From Candidatus Saccharimonadota bacterium (GTDB lineage: Bacteria > Patescibacteriota > Saccharimonadia > UBA4664): a stretch of DNA of 7,770 nt. The notes below the pieces were generated by a model, which was not told the origin of the DNA, made no database searches, and saw only the letters and a program-made list of their open reading frames with translations. Within the stretch, counting starts at the first letter, position 1. Each line of letters begins with the position of its first letter. Where the stretch lies: the NCBI GenBank assembly GCA_029237755.1, contig JAQZBT010000044.1, positions 1-7,770 of the forward strand. The letters are read 5' to 3'. The position numbers and the translations under genes are program-made. Positions 1 to 6,415 of the stretch are shown here, piece after piece.

Positions 1-2
1 GC

Positions 3-665
3 CCCGACGGCATCAAAGTGAAGTCAGGTCTCAAGTACAAGACCACTGACGACCATAACCCCAGCCACCTTTATGACCCCCACGCCGACAGCGGCGAGGT
101 CCCGATCCATATTGCAAATCACTACACCGCCCTCGTCGAGAGCCTGAAGCAAGGCGACCTCATCCGCTCCGCCTTCGAAGCCTCCTGGGCCGCTCACTAT
201 ATTGGCGACGGCCTCACCCCAGCCCACCACTTTCCGCTTGAAGACAAGATCGCCGAAGCCGCCGCCAAAGCCAACGGCGATGTCCGCAAGTATGTCGCCA
301 GTGCCCGCAAAAACTGGGCCATCTGGGGCGCCAAAGGGCACATGAGCACTCATATGAACTTCGAACTCGGCATCGCCTTCGCTCTACTCGTATTTCCCAT
401 CCGCCCGGAGTTTGACGACCTCGAACTCGCCCACGCCATGCAAGTCGGAGCAGTGGAGTACTTCAAATCCGAAGCCCGCGAAGTCGCCTCATTGGATCTA
501 TATGAACGCTTCTACCAGGAAGGTTGGAACAACGACCTCGCCGGTATGATCAAAAACCAGCTCGCTCCCCAGACCGCCCGTACCATCGGCGTTATCTGGC
601 TCATGGCTTTGCTCGAAGCTGGCAAACAAATCGTCGTATCAGAGTCTCACGCGGCCGCAGCATGA
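3..665 (+). CDS. Metal-binding phospholipase C/S1-P1 nuclease-like protein, 5' partial
   Basis: The reading frame is open to the left edge, so the true start lies outside the window; the GTG at 18 is probably an internal valine. Counting from that GTG, I see H60-x3-D64-x5-H70 in a segment reading HYIGDGLTPAHH, then H112-x3-E116 in HMNFE. The same order and near spacing of ligands (His-x3-Asp-x5-His, later His-x3-Glu) is known from zinc-dependent phospholipase C, and a related pattern from S1/P1 nucleases; both are all-helical enzymes acting on phosphate diesters. Upstream histidines H31 and H35 could be further ligands. The rest looks largely helical. No signal peptide can be judged because the N-terminus is missing. 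The TGA stop overlaps the rsmD start (ATGA), so the two are probably translationally coupled. Superfamily membership is inferred from the motif; the substrate is unknown. Confidence 0.72.
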   Translation, partial: PDGIKVKSGLKYKTTDDHNPSHLYDPHADSGEVPIHIANHYTALVESLKQGDLIRSAFEASWAAHYIGDGLTPAHHFPLEDKIAEAAAKANGDVRKYVASARKNWAIWGAKGHMSTHMNFELGIAFALLVFPIRPEFDDLELAHAMQVGAVEYFKSEAREVASLDLYERFYQEGWNNDLAGMIKNQLAPQTARTIGVIWLMALLEAGKQIVVSESHAAAA

Positions 666-1204
666 AGGTAATATCCGGCAACTTGAGAGGGCGGCCCTTC
701 GAGCAGCCCAAGTCCCGCAGTGTGCGCCCGTTATCCGAGAAGGTCCGCGCCGCCATCTTCGATGTCATTGGGCCAGCTAACGGTCTGACAGTACTGGACG
801 TATATGCCGGCTCCGGTGCCGCCGGCTTCGAGGCCGCCTCCCGAGGCGCCGTACTGGTCGACGCTATCGAGGCCAATGACCGGGTGGCCCGCACCATTGA
901 GACCAACGCCCACTCCCTAGGCCTGGATTGGGGCTATGTTCTGCACCAAATGACGGTAGCTACCTGGCTCGCTTCACCCGCTCAACAGTCCAATCAAGAG
1001 CGTTACGATCTAATCATCGCCGACCCGCCCTACACCCAACTTGACACCGACACCATCCAGCGCCTGAGCGCTTTTCTCAAGCCCGGCGGGGTCCTCGCCC
1101 TCTCTCACAGTAGCCGCACGCCATCACCGGTGCTATCATCTATTGAGCTCGCGCAGCACAAGGTCTATGGCGACACCGCCTTGAGCTTTTACAAGCGAGA
1201 TTGA
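662..1204 (+). CDS. rsmD: 16S rRNA (guanine(966)-N2)-methyltransferase RsmD
   Basis: RsmD transfers a methyl group from S-adenosylmethionine to N2 of G966 of 16S rRNA during 30S assembly. The 180-residue product has the family's usual length. It opens with MKVISGNLRGR, like the usual RsmD beginning, followed by RPLSEKVRAAIFDVI (the conserved RPTxxKVREALFNIL block). The SAM-binding motif I is VLDVYAGSGAAG from residue 44, and the catalytic N-methyltransferase motif DPPY is at 121-124. The C-terminus reads YGDTALSFY, also typical. The frame could start further upstream at 524, but the ATG at 662 gives the family N-terminus and overlaps the previous stop as ATGA. It is probably co-transcribed with the preceding gene and with the tRNA-Leu that follows. 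Confidence 0.95.
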   Translation: MKVISGNLRGRPFEQPKSRSVRPLSEKVRAAIFDVIGPANGLTVLDVYAGSGAAGFEAASRGAVLVDAIEANDRVARTIETNAHSLGLDWGYVLHQMTVATWLASPAQQSNQERYDLIIADPPYTQLDTDTIQRLSAFLKPGGVLALSHSSRTPSPVLSSIELAQHKVYGDTALSFYKRD

Positions 1205-1207
1205 TAT

Positions 1208-1291
1208 GCGGATGTGGTGGAATGGTAGACACGCTAGCCTTAGGAGCTAGTGGGGCAACCCGTGAAGGTTCGAGTCCTTTCATCCGCACCA
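1208..1291 (+). tRNA. tRNA-Leu (anticodon UAG)
   Basis: A full class II cloverleaf of 84 bases with an encoded CCA (1289-1291). The acceptor stem GCGGATG (1208-1214) pairs with CATCCGC (1281-1287). The anticodon stem CTAGC/GCTAG (1234-1238 and 1246-1250) holds loop CTTAGGA with anticodon TAG at 1241-1243. The variable arm is long, as in leucine tRNAs, and the T arm carries TTCGAGT. It should read CUN codons. It begins three bases after the rsmD stop, so it is likely processed from the same transcript. I see no separate promoter in the gap. Confidence 0.96.
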
Positions 1292-1304
1292 GGCACTCAT
1301 ACAC

Positions 1305-1332
1305 AAAACGACCCCGTCATAGGGGTCGTTTT
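1305..1332. terminator. Bidirectional intrinsic terminator
   Basis: AAAACGACCCC (1305-1315) and GGGGTCGTTTT (1322-1332) form an 11-bp perfect stem around a 6-base loop. T runs follow the GC-rich core on both strands, so it can end the rsmD/tRNA-Leu transcript on the + strand and the converging minus-strand gene ending at 1412. Confidence 0.9.
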
Positions 1333-1349
1333 CAATAATTGCGTTCTGA

Positions 1350-1380
1350 CGGCGGGGGAGTAGTAAAACCTCCCCCGCCG
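1350..1380. terminator. GC-rich stem-loop at the 3' end of the minus-strand gene
   Basis: CGGCGGGGGAG (1350-1360) pairs perfectly with CTCCCCCGCCG (1370-1380) around a 9-base loop. It lies 31 bases beyond the stop of the 1412-2890 gene. It lacks an adjoining T run on either strand, so it may be a 3'-end protector or an auxiliary element to the terminator at 1305-1332 rather than an independent terminator. Confidence 0.6.
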
Positions 1381-1411
1381 CCTGTCCGAACGGAAACGGC
1401 GCCAACGCCGC

Positions 1412-2890
1412 TCAGGCAGCCAGAGCGGTATTCGCTCTCTTGACGGCTTCCGGCAGGTTGTCGATGGTGTTGCTGCCCTCAGTGATCAGCAGCACGTTGT
1501 CCACGTCGCCGCCACTCTGGAGCTTGTCCACCATCTCTCCGACCTGTTCGGGACTTGGCTTCTCGCCCGAGTTCTCGAAGGCCTGGACCCCGACGGTGAC
1601 CTCGGACGACGGGTTGGCCTCGTTGACCGGACCCGCCACCTTCTCCAGAGCCTCCATGGTGGAACCGGGGAAGTTGCTGAAGGGGAACAAGCCCACGATC
1701 ACACACTCGGTCTCGAACTCATTCAGGTATTTCACCTGGGCCTTGCCTCGGTAGTCCAGGTTGACCTGAATGCACACAGTCTTGCCGCCGGTGGCCGACT
1801 TCAGAAGCTCGATCCGCCGGTTGGCCTCGCCGATGTTTGCCTCGCCGTTGACCTGTGCGAGGTTGAAGTTGATCAACCCGTACTTGTAGTTCGCGTGGCC
1901 GCTGATGGCTTGGGCGAACTGCGTGGCTGCATCATCTCCCGACTCAAAGGCCCCGTCGTAGCTCGCGCCGCCGAGCAGACCAATGCACTGCGCATCAGTC
2001 AGCCACGCCCCAGGATCGCCAGGATCTTGGTCCATGATGACTGTGTCGGCACCGTTCTCCTTGAGCAATCGGAGCTGGTCCGGTGTCCCGTTGGTGTTGG
2101 GATCAACCAGCACCTGCAAGGACTTGTCGGGCTCAGTCGGCACCGTGTTGCACGAGGCCGTCCCACTGGGTGTGGGCGTCGGCGTGCTCGGGTTAGCGGT
2201 TGGAGTAGACGGCTGACCACTTGTGGTGGGGGACTGATCTCTTGGACTAGGCGATGACCGGCCATCCGGAGCTGGCGTCGTATCCGCAGCGTCCGCACTT
2301 GGAACAGCATCAGCCGGGAAGCCTTCCGGCATCGGGTTGAGCCACTCATTGAAGCACGGATCACCACCCTGGTCCCGGGCTTCATTCCAGTCCCACTTGT
2401 CGTCACCGTCATCGTTGAGGTCGGTGGCATCGGGGTTCTTGTCGCCATCGGTGTCATGCGTTGCAACGCACTCGATCTTGTTGGCGGCATCCTCGCCGAC
2501 CTCTTTGGCCTGCTCAGTGCCCTGATTGACACCTCGCTCGAGCTCGGCTCCGACCGTCATCGTGAATCCGCCGATCAGCCAGACGATCAGCCAACCCACA
2601 GCTAGCAGGCCGACTATGAGGAGCAGAGCACGAAACCAGCCGTTGTACAGCCGTCGCCAGATCCAGACGATCGCACCGATGATCACAGCGATCAGCAGGA
2701 TATTCCAGAACCACTCCCAGCCGGACTTGGGATCTGTCCACAGGTCCGACCCGAAGATGACGTTGAACAGCAAGACAGCGAGAAACAGGATGACCAGAAG
2801 CCCTCCGATCGCCACAATACTGCTGATCGGACGCCAGGGGGTTCGGCCACCTCCTGTGCTGTGCGTCGTAGTAGTGGTCGCATGTGCCAT
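1412..2890 (-). CDS. Membrane-anchored surface protein with TSP3-like Ca-binding repeat and extracellular alpha/beta domain
   Basis: I do not recognise the family of this 492-residue protein. In order it shows a Thr/His/Gly-rich N-terminus; three hydrophobic helices (about 23-47, 61-78 and 86-108), with a positive RRLYNGWFR loop between the second and third that places the rest outside; an acidic DTDGDKNPDATDLNDDGDD stretch (146-164) like thrombospondin type 3 or EF-hand calcium loops; a Ser/Thr/Pro-rich linker (about 195-246); and a C-terminal domain (about 257-492). That last domain has at least seven short predicted beta strands alternating with helices, for example LQVLVD, DTVIMD, GLINFNL, CIQVNLD, VIVGLFPF, VTVGVQAF and VLLITEG, which suggests a TIM-barrel-like fold. 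Six cysteines (141, 179, 247, 302, 373, 396) all lie on the outside. The ATG at 2890 has an AAGGAAG ribosome site nine bases upstream. The gene stands alone, opposite in direction to its neighbours, between its own promoter and a terminator. Topology is well supported; function is unknown. Confidence 0.88.
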   Translation of the reverse strand: MAHATTTTTHSTGGGRTPWRPISSIVAIGGLLVILFLAVLLFNVIFGSDLWTDPKSGWEWFWNILLIAVIIGAIVWIWRRLYNGWFRALLLIVGLLAVGWLIVWLIGGFTMTVGAELERGVNQGTEQAKEVGEDAANKIECVATHDTDGDKNPDATDLNDDGDDKWDWNEARDQGGDPCFNEWLNPMPEGFPADAVPSADAADTTPAPDGRSSPSPRDQSPTTSGQPSTPTANPSTPTPTPSGTASCNTVPTEPDKSLQVLVDPNTNGTPDQLRLLKENGADTVIMDQDPGDPGAWLTDAQCIGLLGGASYDGAFESGDDAATQFAQAISGHANYKYGLINFNLAQVNGEANIGEANRRIELLKSATGGKTVCIQVNLDYRGKAQVKYLNEFETECVIVGLFPFSNFPGSTMEALEKVAGPVNEANPSSEVTVGVQAFENSGEKPSPEQVGEMVDKLQSGGDVDNVLLITEGSNTIDNLPEAVKRANTALAA

Positions 2891-2908
2891 GTAAATCTAC
2901 TTCCTTCC

Positions 2909-2925
2909 GCGGCGCTCGTCGCCGC
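2909..2925 (-). promoter_or_regulatory. Leader stem-loop next to the ribosome binding site
   Basis: GCGGCG and CGCCGC (2909-2914 and 2920-2925) form a 6-bp GC stem with a 5-base loop, immediately before the GGAAGGAAG ribosome site of the minus-strand surface-protein gene. A TCCTT in the transcript just before the stem (AAGGA at 2932-2936 on the + strand) could pair with AAGGA of the ribosome site (2902-2906) and extend the hairpin over it. Control of translation is only a possibility. Confidence 0.35.
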
Positions 2926-2992
2926 CTAGCAAAGGAGACGGAAAGGTTCCGTCCGGACGCGGCCAAAATACCATAAAAAAGCGAAAAACAAA

Positions 2993-3019
2993 ATCATAAC
3001 CATAACGCCCACTTGTCAA
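2993..3019 (-). promoter_or_regulatory. Promoter of the minus-strand surface-protein gene
   Basis: Read on the minus strand, a perfect -35 box TTGACA (3014-3019) is followed after 15 bases by TATGAT (2993-2998), one base from the consensus -10. The spacer is slightly short. Transcription would start near 2986, giving a leader of about 95 bases that is strongly T-rich at its start and holds a 10-bp palindrome CGTCCGGACG at 2950-2959. Confidence 0.65.
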
Positions 3020-3067
3020 GCCGTTAACCCTTTTCCCGCCACCGCCTTCGTGGTAACGTGGGAGACT

Positions 3068-4345
3068 ATGGAAACCAAGATTACCTCTCAGACCGACACC
3101 CAAGCCGTATTTACCGTCACGCTCAACGAAGCAAATCTCACGCCGATCAAAACGGAGGTATTCAACGAGCTGCGCAAACGCGTCAAGGCCGCCGGCTTCC
3201 GCCCCGGCAAGGCCCCTGACCCGATCGTCGAGCGCGAGCTCGGTTCACAGGTCGTACAAGGCGAGTTCATCGATCATGCCCTTCAGCACTCCTATGTCGA
3301 GGCCATCAAAGAACTCAAACTCAACTCAATCTCTTCACCTCAGGTTTCACTCGAGAAGTTCGTTCCCTACACCCAGCTCGAATACAAGGTCACGATCGAG
3401 CTCATGCCCAAGGTCAAGCTGGCCGACTACACCAAGTACAAGCTCAAGCGCCCGGCCGTGAAGGTGGACAACGCCGAGGTCGAACGCACCATCGAAGACC
3501 TGCGCCGCCGCGAGGCTGCCCGCCTAGATTCCGAGCACCCCGCCAAGCAGGGCGACGAGGTCACCTTCGACTTCGAAGGCAGCAAAGGTGGCGAGCCGGT
3601 CCAGGGCGCCAGTGCCAAGAACCAGACGCTCCAACTCGGCTCCGGCCAGTTCATCCCCGGCTTTGAAGACCAGCTTAAGGGCCTGAAGAAGGGCGACGAG
3701 AAGAACTTCGACATCCGCTTCCCCAAGACCTACCACGAGAAGAGCCTGGCCAACGAAGTCGTTACGTTCAAGGTAAAGATCAATAAAGTCGTCGACCTGG
3801 TCCTCCCCGAGGTTGATGCCGAATTTATTGCGAAGGTCAGCCCATTCAAGTCTCTCGACGAACTGAAGGGCGACATCACCACCCGCATCACTGCCGAAAA
3901 GGCCGAGCAGATCTCGAAGCAATACGAGCAGGATGTCCTCGACAAGCTACTCAAAGAGTCGACCGTCAAACCGCCCGAGTCGCTCGTCCAACAGCAGCTT
4001 GCCCGCATGCGCTCCGAGCTCGAGCAAAACCTCTCCTACAGCGGCCTCAACCTCGACAAGTACCTCGAGCTGACCAAGAAGACCAAGTACGACATGGAGC
4101 AGGAGATGCGGCCCGAGGCCGAGCGCCGCGTTGGCCTCGCCATGGTCCTGACCGAAGTCGCCGCCCAGGAGAACCTCAGCATCAACGCCGAAGAACTCGA
4201 CGCCGAAATCGCCCGCCTCAAGCAGGACTACCCCGACCCTCAGACCCAGGCCGAGCTGGACAACCCGTCCACTCGTGAAGAGGTCTACAACCACCTCATG
4301 AGCTCCAAGGTCATCGCCAAGCTCCTGGAATTTGCTGACCGCTAG
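3068..4345 (+). CDS. tig: Trigger factor, ribosome-associated chaperone/peptidyl-prolyl isomerase
   Basis: Trigger factor binds the ribosomal exit tunnel at L23 and shields nascent chains; it also has a proline-isomerase domain. This 425-residue product has the normal length and all three parts. The ribosome-binding domain carries the signature GFRPGKAP at 43-50. An FKBP-type PPIase domain lies at about 157-240 (QGDEVTFDFEG, then FIPGFEDQLKGLKKGD). The charged helical C-terminal domain at about 250-425 has the expected SLVQQQLARM helix. A GTG at 3050 in the same frame would add six residues, but the ATG at 3068 gives the usual N-terminus and has GGGAG just upstream, although only three bases away. 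Its stop codon lies inside the CIRCE operator of clpP. I find no convincing + strand promoter in the divergent region before it. Confidence 0.95.
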   Translation: METKITSQTDTQAVFTVTLNEANLTPIKTEVFNELRKRVKAAGFRPGKAPDPIVERELGSQVVQGEFIDHALQHSYVEAIKELKLNSISSPQVSLEKFVPYTQLEYKVTIELMPKVKLADYTKYKLKRPAVKVDNAEVERTIEDLRRREAARLDSEHPAKQGDEVTFDFEGSKGGEPVQGASAKNQTLQLGSGQFIPGFEDQLKGLKKGDEKNFDIRFPKTYHEKSLANEVVTFKVKINKVVDLVLPEVDAEFIAKVSPFKSLDELKGDITTRITAEKAEQISKQYEQDVLDKLLKESTVKPPESLVQQQLARMRSELEQNLSYSGLNLDKYLELTKKTKYDMEQEMRPEAERRVGLAMVLTEVAAQENLSINAEELDAEIARLKQDYPDPQTQAELDNPSTREEVYNHLMSSKVIAKLLEFADR

Positions 4346-4368
4346 CACTCGCCATACCCGAGTGCTAA
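4342..4368 (+). promoter_or_regulatory. CIRCE operator (HrcA binding site)
   Basis: CTAGCACTC (4342-4350), nine spacer bases, then GAGTGCTAA (4360-4368). The CIRCE consensus is TTAGCACTC-N9-GAGTGCTAA; only the first base differs, and the spacer is exactly nine. CIRCE is the binding site of the heat-shock repressor HrcA. The left arm contains the tig stop codon (TAG at 4343-4345). The right arm covers most of the likely -10 box of clpP, so bound HrcA would block that promoter. hrcA itself is not in the window. Confidence 0.93.
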
Positions 4369-4371
4369 TAT
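4363..4371 (+). promoter_or_regulatory. Extended -10 promoter of clpP inside CIRCE
   Basis: TGC-TAATAT is an extended -10 element (TG at 4363-4364, hexamer at 4366-4371). A -35 box is poor: TAGCAC at 4343-4348 has the right 17-base distance but matches consensus at only two positions. Transcription would begin near 4378. The overlap with the CIRCE right arm fits repressor-controlled transcription. Confidence 0.5.
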
Positions 4372-4375
4372 CAAC

Positions 4376-4410
4376 AGCGAGACCATTTGCCGTGCAACGC
4401 CTGTCTCGCT
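4376..4410 (+). promoter_or_regulatory. Stem-loop in the clpP leader
   Basis: AGCGAGAC (4376-4383) pairs with GTCTCGCT (4403-4410). An inner TTGC/GCAA stem (4387-4390 and 4394-4397) sits inside the loop. The GTCTC of the 3' arm could instead pair with GAGAC at 4419-4423, which overlaps the clpP ribosome site AAGGAG (4416-4421), so two exclusive folds are possible. Confidence 0.45.
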
Positions 4411-4427
4411 AAGATAAGGAGACCAGT

Positions 4428-5021
4428 ATGAAGCCAACCACTTCCCAAATTCTTGTGCCCACCGTCATTGAGAAGACCTCGATGGGTGAGCGCGCCTACG
4501 ACATCTACTCACGCCTGCTCAAGGAGCGCATCGTCTTCCTCGGCACGGGCATCGACGACACCGTCGCCAACCTCGTTGTCGCCCAGCTGCTCTTCCTCGA
4601 ATCGGAAGACGCCAACAAAGAGATCAAGCTCTACATCAACTCGCCGGGCGGCCAGGTCTACGCCGGCCTCGCCATCGTCGACACCATGAAGCTGATCAAG
4701 CCGCACGTTTCGACCATCGTCGTCGGTATCGCCGCTTCCATGGGCGCCATCATCGCCGCCCAGGGCGAGAAGGGTAAGCGCTTCGCTCTTCCCAACTCCA
4801 AGATCATGATGCACCAACCCTCCTCCGGCTTCGAAGGTACCTCGGCCGATATTGAAATCTCCGCCCGCGAAGTCCTCAGCCTGCGCCACCGCATTGACGA
4901 GATGATGGCCGCGGCCACCGGACACAGCGTCGAGAAGATCAACAAAGACACCGACCGCGACTACTGGCTGACAGCCCAAGCCGCTGCCGACTATGGTGTC
5001 ATCGATAAAGTAATCGAGTAA
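4428..5021 (+). CDS. clpP: ATP-dependent Clp protease proteolytic subunit ClpP
   Basis: ClpP is the serine-protease barrel that, with ClpX, ClpA or ClpC, degrades unfolded and tagged proteins in the cytoplasm. The 197-residue length is normal. The catalytic triad is visible: S104 in GIAASMGA, H129 in MMHQPSSG and D178 in DTDRDYW, with the 25 and 49 residue spacings seen in E. coli ClpP. The oxyanion segment NSPGGQVYAG (71-80) is intact. The ATG at 4428 follows AAGGAG with a six-base gap. The gene lies just after tig, a common arrangement, and is under a CIRCE operator. No clpX follows; an exporter does. It appears fully active. Confidence 0.97.
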   Translation: MKPTTSQILVPTVIEKTSMGERAYDIYSRLLKERIVFLGTGIDDTVANLVVAQLLFLESEDANKEIKLYINSPGGQVYAGLAIVDTMKLIKPHVSTIVVGIAASMGAIIAAQGEKGKRFALPNSKIMMHQPSSGFEGTSADIEISAREVLSLRHRIDEMMAAATGHSVEKINKDTDRDYWLTAQAAADYGVIDKVIE

Positions 5022-5034
5022 CGCGAGGGATGGA

Positions 5035-6342
5035 GTGAAGAGGCGGCCACCCCGGGTAACACCACCCCCCGAAGCTCTGTCTGTAGTTCGCAACTCCAAC
5101 TTCACCAAACTCTGGTCGGCCCAGATCCTGTCCCAGATCGCCACGCACTTGCTCAACTTTGCGTTGATCATTCGCGTCTTCGACCTGGCTGAAGGCACGC
5201 GGGTCGCCAACATGTCGGTCGCCCTGCTTATCCTGAGCTTCGGCATACCGTCGATTTTCTTTGCCGCCGCTGCCGGCGTTTACGTCGACCACTGGAACAA
5301 AAAACGCGTCCTGGTGGCGGCCAACATTATCCGCGCCGTCCTGGTCCTGGGATACCTCATCTTCGAGCAGAACCTCGCCATGGTGCTGCTGCTCAGCTTC
5401 GTCATCAGCGCCACGACGCAGTTCTTCGCTCCTGCTGAATCCGCCGCCATTCCGGCCCTCGTCAGTCCCAAGCAACTTTTGCGCGCCAACTCGCTCTTCG
5501 TCTTTACCCTCTACGCTTCGTTTGTCGTCGGTTACTCGCTCTCGGCCCCAGTTATCGCTGCCTTCGGCGACGCCGGACCTTACTGGCTGACGGCGACCAT
5601 GTTCCTGTTTGCCGGCATCTCGTGCTGGTTCCTGCCCAGTATTCATGTCCGCGAGTCGCAGGGCATGCCCTTCAAACAGATCGTCAAATACACCGGCCGC
5701 GAAATCCTCAACAACTGGCGCGTCATCCGGGCCAACCACAACCTCTCCTTCCCGATCACTCAACTCACCATCACCCAAGCCAGCCTCGGCGTCATCCTGG
5801 CGCTCGCCCCTGCCTTGTCGGTCGCCGTACTGGGCGAGCCGTTGCGCAACTCGTCGCACTTCCTCATTATTCCCGCCGGCATCGGCATGGTCCTGGGCGT
5901 GGCACTTATCGGCCGTCTGGTCCAAAGCTACACCAAGACCACGCTCGTGGCGGTCGGACTGATCGTGGCCGCCAGCGCTCTGGTCCTGCTCGGCATGTCC
6001 AACACCCTGTACCACCAGGTCGAGGGACGGTGGCTGGGCCGGTTCGCCGAAGTGGGCGTACTGGTGGCCGGCCTCGTCTTGATCCTCGGTTTCATGAACT
6101 CGCTCGTCTCTGCTGCCTCCCAGACCATCCTCCAGGAGAACACCACCGACGCCACCCGCGGCAAAGTCTTCGGCGCCCTAAATATGATGATCAACATCGC
6201 TGCCACTCTGCCCGTGTTTTTCGCCGGCATCCTGGCCGACCTCACCAGTGTCAATCTGGTGGTCACCGTTTTGGGTCTCATGCTGCTGATCTTCGCGATC
6301 CTCCAATACTTCTGGATGAGAACCCACAACAAGCTTGCCTAG
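5035..6342 (+). CDS. MFS transporter, probable drug/siderophore-type exporter
   Basis: A 435-residue integral membrane protein of the major facilitator superfamily, which moves small molecules using the proton gradient. About twelve hydrophobic helices can be traced, roughly at 26-48, 59-80, 92-110, 113-131, 150-176, 182-201, 239-264, 275-297, 302-321, 339-361, 377-400 and 405-427, with a cytoplasmic loop near 203-238 between the halves. The motif-A loop between helices 2 and 3 reads GVYVDHWNKKRVL, and FFAPAESAAIPALV resembles the EntS/MFS_3 exporter group. ATRGKVFGA (373-381) is the matching loop of the second half. The start is GTG at 5035 with GAGGGA upstream; this is only 13 bases after the clpP stop, so the two probably share a transcript and the heat-shock control. 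The substrate cannot be read from the sequence. Confidence 0.9.
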   Translation: MKRRPPRVTPPPEALSVVRNSNFTKLWSAQILSQIATHLLNFALIIRVFDLAEGTRVANMSVALLILSFGIPSIFFAAAAGVYVDHWNKKRVLVAANIIRAVLVLGYLIFEQNLAMVLLLSFVISATTQFFAPAESAAIPALVSPKQLLRANSLFVFTLYASFVVGYSLSAPVIAAFGDAGPYWLTATMFLFAGISCWFLPSIHVRESQGMPFKQIVKYTGREILNNWRVIRANHNLSFPITQLTITQASLGVILALAPALSVAVLGEPLRNSSHFLIIPAGIGMVLGVALIGRLVQSYTKTTLVAVGLIVAASALVLLGMSNTLYHQVEGRWLGRFAEVGVLVAGLVLILGFMNSLVSAASQTILQENTTDATRGKVFGALNMMINIAATLPVFFAGILADLTSVNLVVTVLGLMLLIFAILQYFWMRTHNKLA

Positions 6343-6363
6343 CATCTATTCTTCCGGTAATAT
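6335..6363 (+). promoter_or_regulatory. Probable promoter of the 110-residue orphan gene
   Basis: TTGCCT (6335-6340) and TAATAT (6358-6363) are separated by exactly 17 bases. Each matches the consensus at four of six positions, and the -10 box is identical to that proposed for clpP. It begins inside the last codons of the MFS gene. The -10 lies between two CCGG copies (6354-6357 and 6365-6368), an inverted repeat that might be an operator. Confidence 0.45.
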
Positions 6364-6376
6364 TCCGGGGCCATCA

Positions 6377-6393
6377 GCACGGGCCCGCCGTGC
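6377..6393 (+). promoter_or_regulatory. Leader stem-loop before the orphan gene
   Basis: GCACGG and CCGTGC (6377-6382 and 6388-6393) form a 6-bp stem with a 5-base loop in the short leader, twelve bases before the GGAG ribosome site. There is no T run, so it is not a terminator of the transporter gene. Its role is unknown. Confidence 0.4.
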
Positions 6394-6415
6394 ATACCGA
6401 GAATGGAGCAACGAT

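Noticed and set aside
524..661. Upstream extension of rsmD
   Set aside because: The extra 46 residues lie within the preceding gene and do not look like RsmD; the ATG at 662 gives the family N-terminus.
1208..1291. tRNA-Leu as an integration site for the minus-strand gene
   Set aside because: I saw no repeat of the tRNA 3' end beyond the gene, and no integrase in the window.
4999..6015. 338-residue minus-strand frame inside the transporter gene
   Set aside because: It is highly charged and low in complexity, and is the antisense of a clear MFS transporter; such frames arise from GC-rich codon use.
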